Of a stretch of 64,000 nucleotides of DNA, positions 16,995-26,221 are shown piece after piece. Under the pieces are notes generated by a model. That model searched no databases. It saw nothing but the letters and a program-made list of their open reading frames with translations, and had not been told where the DNA came from. The translations under genes and the position numbers were made by a program. The DNA is from Bacteroidota bacterium (GTDB lineage: Bacteria > Bacteroidota > Bacteroidia > Palsa-965). Location of the stretch: the NCBI GenBank assembly GCA_020402865.1, contig JADBYT010000012.1:62001-126000 (forward strand), in the 5' to 3' direction. How positions within the stretch are numbered: the first letter of the stretch is position 1; each line of letters starts with the position of its first letter.

Positions 16995-17180
16995 TGTTAG
17001 TTGAGCTATTTTATTCTTGTTACTTAGTTACTTACAAACACGGGATTTTTATTTTCCGTCTTTGCTAAATAACAACCGGTGGCAAAAATACCTATTTTAA
17101 ATCAACAATCGCATCACAACACATTTCATTTAATAGTAAGCGATTTTTTTGACCAACAGGCACCCAACTTAATAAAAAGA

Positions 17181-17216
17181 GAGGCTGTCTCAAAAGGTTG
17201 AGACAGCCTCCTTTTT
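17181..17216. terminator. Strong bidirectional terminator
   Basis: GAGGCTGTCTCA (17181-17192) pairs perfectly with TGAGACAGCCTC (17199-17210), flanked by A5 on one side and T5 on the other. It ends the paralog 3 transcript. Confidence 0.85.
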
Positions 17217-17230
17217 ATCACTAATCAAGA

Positions 17231-18076
17231 CTATAAATAGATTTTGCGTGTTACTGTTGTACCATCAGGCTGAATGATTTGCACCATATACACACCTGTT
17301 GCAAGATCGCCAAGCGAAATGCGCATTGCAGGATCTGTAATACTTTCGGCACGTACAATTTGCCCTGAAGCACTGAACACCTGAAGCATACCACCGGTTG
17401 GTGTTTCTGCCGGAAGATTCACAAACAAAGTGCGGTCATAAACGTGAACGTTCGGAACGCCTGCTGTTTGTTCAGCTACGCCAACAAGAGTGGTTTGCCC
17501 GGCTGTAATACCAGCTCCGGGAGTTGTATTGTAAGCGTATTCTTTTAATGTAATAGTACCCCCATCGGCGCTGACCGATATGCGTGCCCAGCCATAGTGG
17601 GTTTGTGAACCGGCAGCAAAACGCACACCGAGGTATTTATCACTGATTCCCGGCCAGTTGCCATACATAGGTCCGGGCTGTGGCAATACAACGGCAAGGT
17701 ACTGGAAACCACCGTTAACTGAAGCATCGATCCAATCGGTTGCACCTGGACGGATACTGTCGCCGGCATTGAGAGCAGTGGGGAATGGATAAACGCCCTG
17801 AAACAAATTCCCAAGCACAGCATTGGTTACAGGCTGATAAGCCTCCAGAATGGAATAGCCGTATGTTCCGGCAGAATCCGTGTTGGTTAAGGCATACATA
17901 GCAAACTCCGGCGTGGCATCGTTATTCACGTCGAGGGCATATACAGCCGCGGAGTCAATAACCATATCCGGCATTACATCGGTATGCACAATTTGCCCTT
18001 GTGCAGCGGCAGCGGCAGTAAGTGACCCGGCTGTGAGCGAATACGCTTTAAGTTTCTTTTGTAGTGAAATATCCAT
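17231..18076 (-). CDS. T9SS cargo protein, paralog 3 of 4
   Basis: A 281-residue family member with the leader QKKLKAYSLTAGSLTAAA, the PDMVIDSAAVYALDVNNDATPEF loop region, the YLGVRFAAGSQTHYGWAR core shared with paralog 2 and a Por sorting domain (LQVFSASGQIV, LATGVYMVQIIQ, RKIYL) almost identical to paralog 4. The mixed similarity, core to one neighbour and tail to the other, suggests gene conversion within the array. Function unknown. Confidence 0.83.
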   Translation of the reverse strand: MDISLQKKLKAYSLTAGSLTAAAAAQGQIVHTDVMPDMVIDSAAVYALDVNNDATPEFAMYALTNTDSAGTYGYSILEAYQPVTNAVLGNLFQGVYPFPTALNAGDSIRPGATDWIDASVNGGFQYLAVVLPQPGPMYGNWPGISDKYLGVRFAAGSQTHYGWARISVSADGGTITLKEYAYNTTPGAGITAGQTTLVGVAEQTAGVPNVHVYDRTLFVNLPAETPTGGMLQVFSASGQIVRAESITDPAMRISLGDLATGVYMVQIIQPDGTTVTRKIYL

Positions 18077-18150
18077 TCTAATTTGTTTTTCAGTGCAATT
18101 TACTAATTATTTGCCCCAACGAAGATATTTTGAGTTTTTAGCTATCCCCT

Positions 18151-18996
18151 CTATAAATAAACTTTACGTGAAACCACACTTCCGTCAGGCTGGATGATTT
18201 GCACCATGTACATACCTGTTGCAAGATCACCAAGTGCAATGCGCATTGAAGGATCGGTAATGCTTTCGGTATGCACAATTTGCCCGGAAGCGCTGAACAC
18301 TTGAAGCATACCACCGGTTGTTGTTTCTGCCGGAAGATTTACAAACAGGGTTCGGTCGTAAATATGTATGCTGGGAATACCGGCAGACTGTTCGGCTACA
18401 CCAACTACCGTTGTTTGCCCGGCAGTTAAACCAACACCCGGCGAAGTGCGGTAAGCAAAATCTTTTACCACAAGCTGATTGGCTGTAGCTCCAATCGTAA
18501 GCCGAATCCATCCATAATGCGGCTGGTTGTTAATGTTGAAACGAATCCCAACATATTTATCGGTTGAGCCTAACCAGTTGCCAAATGATACCGACTGGTT
18601 AAGATAAGTATTATATACCGCAAGATACTGAGCGCCTTGGAAGTATGATGAATCCCGCCAATCAGTTGCAGCAGGGCTAATACTGTCGCCGTTGTTTAAT
18701 GGTGTGGGGAACGCAATATAACTCTGAAACAGATTTCCAAGTGTAGCCGTATTATCAAAAACGACTTGATAGATCATAGATACACTGCTTACAGAATCGA
18801 CCAACGAATAAAAGAAAAACTGTAACTCGGGCTGGCCATTATTATCCATATCGAGATTGTAGTTTGAAGGCCCGTTCAGGCTAACATCCGGATTAATATC
18901 GGTGTAAACAATCTGACCTTGCAATGCCGAAACAGCAGTTAGTGAGCCTGCAGCAAGTGAATATGCTTTTAGTTTTTTGAGTATGGATGAATTCAT
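18151..18996 (-). CDS. T9SS cargo protein, paralog 4 of 4
   Basis: A 281-residue family member and the first of the array in the direction of transcription. The leader is KKLKAYSLAAGSLTAVSALQGQIVYTD; the acidic loop reads LDMDNNGQPELQF; the core has YVGIRFNINNQPHYGWIRL; the Por sorting domain matches paralog 3 nearly word for word (LQVFSASGQIVHTESI, KVYL). Its middle third differs clearly from the others, so the binding surface may have diverged while the secretion tail stayed constant. Confidence 0.83.
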   Translation of the reverse strand: MNSSILKKLKAYSLAAGSLTAVSALQGQIVYTDINPDVSLNGPSNYNLDMDNNGQPELQFFFYSLVDSVSSVSMIYQVVFDNTATLGNLFQSYIAFPTPLNNGDSISPAATDWRDSSYFQGAQYLAVYNTYLNQSVSFGNWLGSTDKYVGIRFNINNQPHYGWIRLTIGATANQLVVKDFAYRTSPGVGLTAGQTTVVGVAEQSAGIPSIHIYDRTLFVNLPAETTTGGMLQVFSASGQIVHTESITDPSMRIALGDLATGMYMVQIIQPDGSVVSRKVYL

Positions 18997-19071
18997 AGCT
19001 ATGCTTGTTTGTTTGCGAAAATACTATTTCTTGAATCAGGGAAAAAAAAACATTTTGTCTCTGAAAATCTG

Positions 19072-21627
19072 TTATTTCCCTGCTTTATTTCGGTAAAGAT
19101 CAGCATTTACAGCGGCTGCCATAGCTTCTGTATCAAGCGGCTGACCAATAAATGAAGCAATGCGGTAAGCAGCATCCATCGGATCTTCGACAATATGACG
19201 GTAATGCAGCTCAAGGGTTGCCACATTGGGCTGTGCTTTCATCCACGATTGTGCTTTTTCGGCTTGCTTTGACACCCCATCAGCCAATCCGGCCGGAAAG
19301 TTTTTGCCTTCGCCGCCGCGGCCCAGCATTTTAAGTTGCGACTGAAGTATTTCGCCCAGATCGCGGTGCATGTAGATAATTTTGTAGCTGAATCCCTGTG
19401 GCAAAAACTGCAGCAGGGGCGCAACAACTTTCAGCACTTTTCCATCGGCATCTTTGAGCCAGGTATTATCGAGGTGCAACCGTTTTACACGATCATCTTC
19501 GAGATAGCCCTGCGGATTATGCTCATCGCTCAACCGCTTATCATCGGTAACCGTTTCAAAACCGCCTGCACGGAGCATCTGCATCAGCATCGATGTACCC
19601 GAACGGGGCAAACCGGAAACAATGTAAATCGTACGGCTGATGTGATCGCGGATAAAGTTGCGGTGATATTCGGCTTTGTCGGGATTGCTGAGGTGGTTTT
19701 CGTAAAGCTGCACTAACCACTGATGTGCCCTGCTGTTTCCGGGCTGAAGGTGTACCGTAAGGCTGAATGCTTCGACGGCGCGTTCGTAAATACCGGCCTT
19801 CATAAGTGCTTCACCTAAGTTATAGTGTGCAGCCGGGAAATGGTGCAACAGCCCTACTGCATTAAGCGCCTCGTCAATAGCCTGCTCAATTTTATCACGC
19901 CTGAGCAGCGCTACAGCCAGTCCGTGGTGAGCGGCTGCATTGTCGGGATCGAGAGCAAGTGCGCGGATAAAAGCTCTTTCTGCATCGCGCCAATTACGTA
20001 CGGCAAGGTAAGACTGCCCGATGAGTTGCTGCAAACCGGGGGTCTGTGCCTGACTGAGTTCAGCCCGTTGCAATACGGTGAGGGCTTTGTGCGGCCGACC
20101 TTCGGCAAACAGCAGGTTACCTTCCAGAAAATCAAGCGTTGCCAGAGCATGTTCGTGATTCTTAATTCCTTTGCGCAACTCATCAATAATTCGTCGTGCA
20201 TCATTGCTGCGTGACAGCTTCAGATAGCAGTTCACGAGGCGCAGCGCATAGCGCGGAATATAAGGCGCAACACTGTAAAGTTCTTCAAGAATCGGTAGCG
20301 CCAGTTGCGGACGCTGCGTGGTGAGGTAAACCCGGGCTAAGTAGAACTGGCTTTCGAGACGAACAGCTTCGTTTGTTTTAGCAGCATCTTCGCCGGGCGC
20401 TTCAATGTAGCCCAACTCGGCAAGTTGTTTCAGTGCTTCCTGCGCCGCCCAGGGATCTTCGCGGAATTCGCCCGGATGCTGGCCGGTGTTGCCTTCAACA
20501 GTTTCCCAGGTAGGAATACGGGCCGGAATCTCGGGCGATTCGAATGCCTGTGTAAGCACACGGCCGGCCATATCATCGCCGGCAGGCAAACCAAACAGGG
20601 TAAGCACGGTGGGTGCAATATCAAGCAGAGTTGCTCCGTAAATGCGGTCGTCTTTGCGTATGCCCGGGCCGCTGATGCAAAGCACGCCGTAGGGCGCGTG
20701 CTCGTGTGCCGGAGCAGCCGGATCTTTGGGCAACTCACGCGGACGAAGATGATCAGAATGAAAGCCGTGATCGGAAAGCAGTACAAACACAGTGTCTTCA
20801 CCGGCAAGCTCCATTAACCGATCCAGCATCATATCATGGAAACGGTAAATGCTGTTCATCACACCTTTATACAGCTCAAATTCTGTGCTGTCGGTTTCGG
20901 GAAGCTGCGGCGGATGATATTTCATGAAAAGATGACTGAACTGGTCAATCTCATTCATATACAGCGCCAGAAATTCCCATTCCTGATTTTCGAGAATCCA
21001 GGTTGCCGCTGCGTGATACGATGAACTTTGTGCAAGCAGCACAGCAATGGAAGCCAGCTTCGTGTCTTTTTCCTGATCCACCTTTTGAAGCTCGGGCACA
21101 AAAGGCAGAAGATGCGCCCAGCTTAATTCAGAAGGATGCACACGGCATTGTGCAATTGCTTCAGCTACTTCGGGCGGATGTACGGTGTTTTCGGTCAGCG
21201 GCCAGTCGGCAAGCGACTTGCCATTTGGGCGGGCAAAGTTGTTGGAAACCGTAACTCCGTCGAGCGGTTCGGCCGGGTGACTGGGCCACCAGCCAACGGT
21301 GTGTGATTTGATGCCGTTTTGCTGGAGAATGTTCCAGAGTGCTTTTACTTTGCGGGAAGTTACCGTTGACGGCCTGATGTTTCCGGTATTCGGATCCGGC
21401 TCTACAAAGCCCAGAATTCCGTGCTTATCGGCCGTCATGCCGGTTGCAATGGAGGTCCAGAGCATAGGCGAAAGCGGTGGATCAAGCGTGGCAATATTAC
21501 CAATGACCCCGTTTTCAATCAGTTTCTGGAGCGCGGGGAGTTGTCCTGCATCCAGCAGCGGATTAATTATTTTCCAATCGGCAGCATCCCAGCCGAGCAG
21601 AATTACACGTTTAGCCTTTCTGCTCAT
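19072..21627 (-). CDS. Alkaline-phosphatase-fold / TPR / sulfotransferase fusion protein
   Basis: An 851-residue three-part protein. Residues 1 to about 380 are a type I phosphodiesterase/nucleotide-pyrophosphatase-type alkaline phosphatase domain: GWDAADW, PPLSPMLWTSIATG with the likely nucleophile, NEIDQFSH, LLSDHGFHSDH and HEHAPYG hold the two-metal residues. About 410-650 is a stretch of TPR helices (ALALDPDNAAAHHGLAVALL, AHYNLGEALMKAG). About 665-851 is a sulfotransferase with the PAPS 5'-phosphosulfate loop VSGLPRSGTSML and a 3'-phosphate-like MHRDLGEILQSQ. No signal peptide or membrane helix is seen, so it is probably cytoplasmic. Start 21627 is chosen because MSRKAKRVILLGWD begins the domain; it overlaps the upstream small gene. 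Substrate unknown. Confidence 0.85.
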   Translation of the reverse strand: MSRKAKRVILLGWDAADWKIINPLLDAGQLPALQKLIENGVIGNIATLDPPLSPMLWTSIATGMTADKHGILGFVEPDPNTGNIRPSTVTSRKVKALWNILQQNGIKSHTVGWWPSHPAEPLDGVTVSNNFARPNGKSLADWPLTENTVHPPEVAEAIAQCRVHPSELSWAHLLPFVPELQKVDQEKDTKLASIAVLLAQSSSYHAAATWILENQEWEFLALYMNEIDQFSHLFMKYHPPQLPETDSTEFELYKGVMNSIYRFHDMMLDRLMELAGEDTVFVLLSDHGFHSDHLRPRELPKDPAAPAHEHAPYGVLCISGPGIRKDDRIYGATLLDIAPTVLTLFGLPAGDDMAGRVLTQAFESPEIPARIPTWETVEGNTGQHPGEFREDPWAAQEALKQLAELGYIEAPGEDAAKTNEAVRLESQFYLARVYLTTQRPQLALPILEELYSVAPYIPRYALRLVNCYLKLSRSNDARRIIDELRKGIKNHEHALATLDFLEGNLLFAEGRPHKALTVLQRAELSQAQTPGLQQLIGQSYLAVRNWRDAERAFIRALALDPDNAAAHHGLAVALLRRDKIEQAIDEALNAVGLLHHFPAAHYNLGEALMKAGIYERAVEAFSLTVHLQPGNSRAHQWLVQLYENHLSNPDKAEYHRNFIRDHISRTIYIVSGLPRSGTSMLMQMLRAGGFETVTDDKRLSDEHNPQGYLEDDRVKRLHLDNTWLKDADGKVLKVVAPLLQFLPQGFSYKIIYMHRDLGEILQSQLKMLGRGGEGKNFPAGLADGVSKQAEKAQSWMKAQPNVATLELHYRHIVEDPMDAAYRIASFIGQPLDTEAMAAAVNADLYRNKAGK

Positions 21628-21796
21628 TGCTCTGTTTATTTTGGGACTGAATTGAAGCCGCACGGGCAGCTCTCCACAGCAGTAAACCGCGCCAACCCAA
21701 GGCAAGCAAACCTAGTGAACCTTCGGCCGGAACCGGATACGACTGCTGCTTTTCCTGCTTAGAAGCGTGCTGATGACCATTAGATATTAAATTCAT
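21611..21796 (-). CDS. Small protein translationally coupled to the phosphatase-sulfotransferase
   Basis: A 61-residue protein with a polar start (NGHQHASKQEKQQ), a YPVPAEGSLGLLALGWRG segment that could be one short amphipathic or membrane-contacting helix, and a basic, glutamine-rich tail. The frame overlaps the start of the fusion gene by 17 nt, which argues that it is translated and coupled. A -7-like box, CAATTTTG, lies 4 nt before the ATG. I do not recognise a family. The PAEGSLGLLALG phrase looks conserved in character and may be a docking or membrane-tethering peptide for the fusion enzyme. Confidence 0.6.
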   Translation of the reverse strand: MNLISNGHQHASKQEKQQSYPVPAEGSLGLLALGWRGLLLWRAARAASIQSQNKQSNEQKG

Positions 21797-21828
21797 GCGG
21801 CAAAATTGACAAAAAAATGCATACGGAG

Positions 21829-21858
21829 TTGCCTTCTTTATCGGATTATGTATATTAG
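21829..21858 (+). promoter_or_regulatory. Candidate promoter of the cold-shock gene
   Basis: TTG (21829-21831) and TATATTAG (21851-21858) are 19 bp apart, near the Bacteroidota consensus. The start codon lies 42 bp further on, leaving a leader typical of cold-shock genes. Confidence 0.45.
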
Positions 21859-21900
21859 AGGCAATTCAATTAATTCAAAATTCATTATCCATTCCTCCAA

Positions 21901-22095
21901 ATGAAAACAGGAGTAATCAAATTTTTCAACGCCACCAAAGGCTACGGTTTTATCAAGGACGACGAAACCGGCAAAGAAATTTTCGTACACGTAACCGGCC
22001 TTATCGACCAGCCTATTAATCAGGATGATAAAGTATCATTCCAGATTTCTTCAGGCAGAAAAGGCGACAACGCTATTAACGTAAAGAAAATCTGA
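21901..22095 (+). CDS. Cold-shock domain protein
   Basis: A 64-residue single cold-shock domain, an RNA- and single-strand-DNA-binding OB fold. RNP1 is KGYGFIKD and RNP2 is IFVHVTGL. Length is normal for the CspA family. It stands alone between a candidate promoter and a strong terminator, divergent from the 61-residue gene. Likely an RNA chaperone; cold induction cannot be judged from sequence. Confidence 0.95.
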   Translation: MKTGVIKFFNATKGYGFIKDDETGKEIFVHVTGLIDQPINQDDKVSFQISSGRKGDNAINVKKI

Positions 22096-22116
22096 TACCT
22101 GCTTCTCCCAGGGCCT

Positions 22117-22151
22117 ATGCTCCGCTTTACACACAAAGCGGAGCATTTTTT
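22117..22151 (+). terminator. Rho-independent terminator of the cold-shock gene
   Basis: ATGCTCCGCTTT (22117-22128) pairs perfectly with AAAGCGGAGCAT (22135-22146) and runs into six T residues. Confidence 0.9.
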
Positions 22152-22214
22152 ATTCCCATCTTTGCAAAACAGATAAACCCTGCGCCTTTTCGGTTGTTAT
22201 AGACGGGCGATTGT

Positions 22215-24521
22215 ATGTTTAACTTCATTCGAAAACACTTCCGTGTACTCAGCATTGTTTCACTTGCCTTTGTGCTGGTGGTTACAGTGTTTTCTGTTTT
22301 CACACTCCGCAGGATTTCGTTTGATTATGATTTCGAGAGTTTTTTTCCTACCGATGATCCTGATCTCGAAGTATATCTCAAATTCCGAAATACCTTCGAG
22401 TACGATAATGAATATGTGCTGCTTGCCATTGAAAACAAAAAAGGTGTTTTCGACTCCACATTCCTCTCGCACGTAAGTAGTTTTTCAGATTCACTGCGCG
22501 AATTGCCCGACATTACCCGTACTATTTCGCCTGTAGATATTGAGAACACCATTATTTCCGATCTGGGTGTAATGCGTGTGCCCTATCTGCACATTTCCGA
22601 ACCGGCCCGCTACACCGAAGACTCGGCGCTTATTTACAGGTCGGAAGAACTGCGCAGCACATTCTTTGCAAAAGATGCACGCTCGCTTTGCATTTATATC
22701 AAAACCACCGAAGGCATATCAAAACAGAAATCGGATACACTTCTGCAACGCGTCAACAACCTTCTTAATCAATTTAAGTTTGACAAGGTACACATGGCCG
22801 GAAAAATGAATGGACAAAAAGTGTATCTCGAAAAACTGCAGAGTGAGTTTCTGGTCTTTTTCCTTGCCTCTTTTTTTCTGGTAGTGCTGTTTCTGGCTAT
22901 CTCTTTCCGCTCGTTCTGGGGTGTGTGGGTACCGGTACTGATTGTGCTGCTGGCTATTTTATGGACGCTGGCACTGATGACGCTTACCGGTAAAGCACTG
23001 GATATTATGACCGTGCTGCTGCCCACCATGATGTTTGTGGTGGGGATGTCGGATGTGGTGCATATTGTAACCAAATACCTCGAAGAGCTCCGCGAAACGC
23101 GATTGCGTACCGGCACCCACAACCGGTTTGAGGCGTTGATTAAAACAATTAAAGAAGCCGGCTTTGCCACATTCATCACATTGCTTACCACGGCGCTTGG
23201 CTTTTTATCCCTGCTCAACTCGCACATTAAGCCTATCCGTGATTTTGGCATATATACTTCGCTTGGTGTGTTTGTGGCCTTTGTACTGGCCTACTCCATT
23301 ATGCCTGTAGTGCTGAATCTACTCCCGGAACCCAAGCTGAAACTGGAAAGCGGCACATCGCTTTTCTGGGATAAACGCCTGCACAGGCTGCTGCGCTGGA
23401 TTTTGCGCCACAGCCGCGCTATTGCAGTGGCCACGGTGGTACTGGTACTTTTGTGCATTGTGGGCATCTACAAAATCGAGCGCAACAATTTCCTCATCGA
23501 AGGCTTAACCCGCAATGATGAACTGCGAAAGGATTTCGATTTCTTTGAACGGCAGTATTCGGGTGTGCGCCCGTTTGAACTGCAGCTTACGCCCACAAAC
23601 CCGCAAAGCACATTGCTGGGCACCACTGAACTCCGCGCCATCGACACGCTCGAACATTTTCTGAAAACGCGCTATGGTGTGGGGTTTCTGCTTTCGCCGG
23701 CCACCGTGGTAAAAGCCATTAACAAAGCACAGCACAACGGCGATCCCGATTTTTTCAAACTCCCTGAATCCGACAGTGCGATAGCCAATGCAGTGGAAAT
23801 CGCAAGCCCGTTCAGAAAACGAAAAGAATACAAAATTCTCCTTACCACCGACGGGCGCACAGGCCGCATTACCGGAAAGATGAACGACATTGGCAGCCGC
23901 GAAGTGTTCAAACTCAACGACAGCCTTGCGCAATTCCTCAAAAATACACCGCTCATGCAATCGGTAAATGTGGTGATTACCGGTGGTGCCACCATGCTCG
24001 ACAAAAACAACGAATATCTGGTGGTAAATACGATGCAGGGCTTGGCGCTATCTATACTCGTGGTGGCGCTCATTATTGCGCTCATTCACCGCTCGTGGCG
24101 CATGGTGATTATTGCCGTAATCCCTAACCTGCTACCCATTATTTTTATTGGCGGATTAATGGGCTGGTGTGGCATTGAGCTTAAATCATCAACCTCCATT
24201 ATTTTCTCAATTGCATTTGGTATTGCTACCGACGACACCATTCACTTTCTGGCGCGCTTACGACTGGAACGAATGAAAGGAAAATCATATCCGCTGGCTG
24301 TAAAACGCACATTCCTTTCCACCGGCAAAGCAGTAATAGTAACCTCACTTATCTTATGTGCGGGATTTTTCACCCTTATCGGATCGGGCTTTGAAAGCAC
24401 ATTCTACTTCGGCCTGTTAGTGAGCATTACACTTTTTGTAGCCGTGCTTACTGATTTGCTCTTATTCCCGCTTCTTGTTCTCTGGCTTTCGCCACGCCAC
24501 AAGCCGAAAGCAGAAAAATAG
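22215..24521 (+). CDS. MMPL/RND-family membrane transporter
   Basis: A 768-residue inner-membrane protein of the MMPL branch of the RND superfamily. It has the usual duplicated plan: one N-terminal helix, an extracytoplasmic domain, five helices (from FFLASFFLVVLFLAISF), then the same again after about residue 395. Proton-relay type motifs are VVGMSDVVHIVTKYLEE in the first half and FGIATDDTIHFLARLRLER in the second. Members export lipids or hydrophobic compounds. No adaptor or outer-membrane partner is adjacent, as usual for this branch. It lies 119 bp after the cold-shock gene with its own transcription unit. Confidence 0.88.
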   Translation: MFNFIRKHFRVLSIVSLAFVLVVTVFSVFTLRRISFDYDFESFFPTDDPDLEVYLKFRNTFEYDNEYVLLAIENKKGVFDSTFLSHVSSFSDSLRELPDITRTISPVDIENTIISDLGVMRVPYLHISEPARYTEDSALIYRSEELRSTFFAKDARSLCIYIKTTEGISKQKSDTLLQRVNNLLNQFKFDKVHMAGKMNGQKVYLEKLQSEFLVFFLASFFLVVLFLAISFRSFWGVWVPVLIVLLAILWTLALMTLTGKALDIMTVLLPTMMFVVGMSDVVHIVTKYLEELRETRLRTGTHNRFEALIKTIKEAGFATFITLLTTALGFLSLLNSHIKPIRDFGIYTSLGVFVAFVLAYSIMPVVLNLLPEPKLKLESGTSLFWDKRLHRLLRWILRHSRAIAVATVVLVLLCIVGIYKIERNNFLIEGLTRNDELRKDFDFFERQYSGVRPFELQLTPTNPQSTLLGTTELRAIDTLEHFLKTRYGVGFLLSPATVVKAINKAQHNGDPDFFKLPESDSAIANAVEIASPFRKRKEYKILLTTDGRTGRITGKMNDIGSREVFKLNDSLAQFLKNTPLMQSVNVVITGGATMLDKNNEYLVVNTMQGLALSILVVALIIALIHRSWRMVIIAVIPNLLPIIFIGGLMGWCGIELKSSTSIIFSIAFGIATDDTIHFLARLRLERMKGKSYPLAVKRTFLSTGKAVIVTSLILCAGFFTLIGSGFESTFYFGLLVSITLFVAVLTDLLLFPLLVLWLSPRHKPKAEK

Positions 24522-24555
24522 CACTCAGAAATTCGTCAGCCGGTGATCCGGCCAG

Positions 24556-24801
24556 TTATTCGTCGCCAAGAAAACGTCCGAAAAACCGGGCACAGCTTCC
24601 GTATTTCCTGCGAGTGCGTTCGGCCATCCAGATTCCGGAGGCGGCACCTGTGGCAAGCAGGGCAATAACCGTAATTGTACTCCAGCTTTCGGATGAGGAA
24701 TTGAAAATGATTACGGCAGGAACAGACGCCAGGAAGAGCGGAAACATAAAAAGCTGCATCCAGAACACACCTTCGATAAAGAGTGCAACAACTCGTCTCA
24801 T
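24556..24801 (-). CDS. Small two-helix membrane protein
   Basis: An 81-residue protein with two membrane helices (VFWMQLFMFPLFLASVPAVIIF and TVIALLATGAASGIWMA) and a basic C-terminal tail. Its ATG follows the stop of the upstream lipoprotein gene directly (TAAATG), so it is the second gene of that operon. No family recognised. Confidence 0.65.
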   Translation of the reverse strand: MRRVVALFIEGVFWMQLFMFPLFLASVPAVIIFNSSSESWSTITVIALLATGAASGIWMAERTRRKYGSCARFFGRFLGDE

Positions 24802-26154
24802 TTATTTATTCATAGAAGCCAGAAACAATTGCCAGCGATGATCGCTTCTAAGCGGTGAGAGATCAGCCTCTGCGGCAGCGCGGTTTTTATCATTAAATCC
24901 GAGCTCAACCGCTTTGGTAAGTGCTTCAAAGGCAAGATCGGGCATGCCCAGCCTGGCATCGAGGCAGGCGCGCATGTATGCCCATTCGTTGTTTTGAGGA
25001 TCGATGATGGCGTATGTGGTAATGAGCTTATCGGCTCCGTTGGGATTGTTGCTTTTCAATGCGCGGTTGCTGTATGAATAGCAGAGCAAGCTGGCATATC
25101 CGCGCACACGTTTGCGCATCATCTGTTCGGGGCTTCCGGCGGGAGCATCAAACAGTTTACCGGCATTGGCCTGCCACCAGGCCGGGTCTTTCGCAAAAAC
25201 CGATTCCTGAATTTCGGTTTGAAGTGTTTTCTCTTTGGCTTCGGCAGCCATGCGGGCGGCGCTATGTTGTTTGGTACAGGCACGTGCAGCCAAAGCACTG
25301 CGCGCAGGTGTTTCGAGTTGCAGCCGCTGTTTTGGGAAATCACCGAGGCAGTTGCGTGCCTGATCAAAAAGCGCAGCGGCAAGATCGCAGTCGGTATTGC
25401 TCAGTGAGTCGATTTGTGCAGCTGCGTTGCGCAGAAAACGCGAAGCATGTTGATCCGAAGCCTGTTTTTTCTGCAGCAGCATACCGTCGAGCGCCAGTGC
25501 AAGTTGTGTGACGGGTGGCCAGCTATGCTCGCCGGCAAACAGGAAAAGTCCGCCAGCGGAATTTGCCGCAAACCAGTTTCGCATTTCGAGGTAATTCATA
25601 TCGCCAAGACCGGCCACACCGCACACTGCAATTTGCTGTGGCAATGCCTGCTGCGGAGCCGCCGAGCAGAGCACCACGCCACCGGCCTGCTGCCCTGCGG
25701 CAAGTGAAGCCGCCGCGCGTGCGCCGCCCGAAAAGCCGCAGAGGTAATATTGCTCTGCATCCATTCGGAACAATTGCGCAAGCGCCTGTTTTACGGCCAC
25801 CAGATGCGTTTCAATATCACCTGCAGCCACACCATTGGCCGAAAAATCAGATCCTGCAAAAACCATCCCCAGCGAATCGGCCAGCGCGCGATACTTCTGT
25901 AAAGGCAAAAGCCCGTCGGCATGCGGATCAAGAAAAAGCACCACCCCCAGCGGTTTAGCAGTATCAGCCGAAGCCGGAATGTACAACTCAAAACGGCTGC
26001 CGTCGGCCGCATTCCACGCCTGAATCACCCCGCGATTTACTGCTGGTTTTGCCGCAGGTATAGTCGCCGGATCCGTTTGATCTGATCCAGGTATGGAGTT
26101 TCCGCAGCCATAAAACAGCCCCCAAAAAAGTACCGGCCAAAGCAAAAGTCTCAT
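24802..26154 (-). CDS. Alpha/beta-hydrolase-fold lipoprotein with C-terminal TPR-like domain
   Basis: A 450-residue protein with a lipoprotein-like leader (FWGLFYGC). The first 220 residues look like an alpha/beta hydrolase: VVLFLDPHADG as the oxyanion strand, YLCGFSGGARAA with the nucleophile serine in GFSGG, and a candidate histidine in GEHSWPP. The second half is helical and ends in a TPR-like unit (EWAYMRACLDARLGM, LTKAVELGFNDKN). An esterase or peptidase at the cell envelope is likely; the substrate is unknown. It shares an operon with the small membrane protein that follows. Confidence 0.72.
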   Translation of the reverse strand: MRLLLWPVLFWGLFYGCGNSIPGSDQTDPATIPAAKPAVNRGVIQAWNAADGSRFELYIPASADTAKPLGVVLFLDPHADGLLPLQKYRALADSLGMVFAGSDFSANGVAAGDIETHLVAVKQALAQLFRMDAEQYYLCGFSGGARAAASLAAGQQAGGVVLCSAAPQQALPQQIAVCGVAGLGDMNYLEMRNWFAANSAGGLFLFAGEHSWPPVTQLALALDGMLLQKKQASDQHASRFLRNAAAQIDSLSNTDCDLAAALFDQARNCLGDFPKQRLQLETPARSALAARACTKQHSAARMAAEAKEKTLQTEIQESVFAKDPAWWQANAGKLFDAPAGSPEQMMRKRVRGYASLLCYSYSNRALKSNNPNGADKLITTYAIIDPQNNEWAYMRACLDARLGMPDLAFEALTKAVELGFNDKNRAAAEADLSPLRSDHRWQLFLASMNK

Positions 26155-26221
26155 TTTTCAAAGGTCATAAATTCCCCCAAAGTAGCCAAACAACCACGGC
26201 TTATGCGTAATTTCGGAAAAT

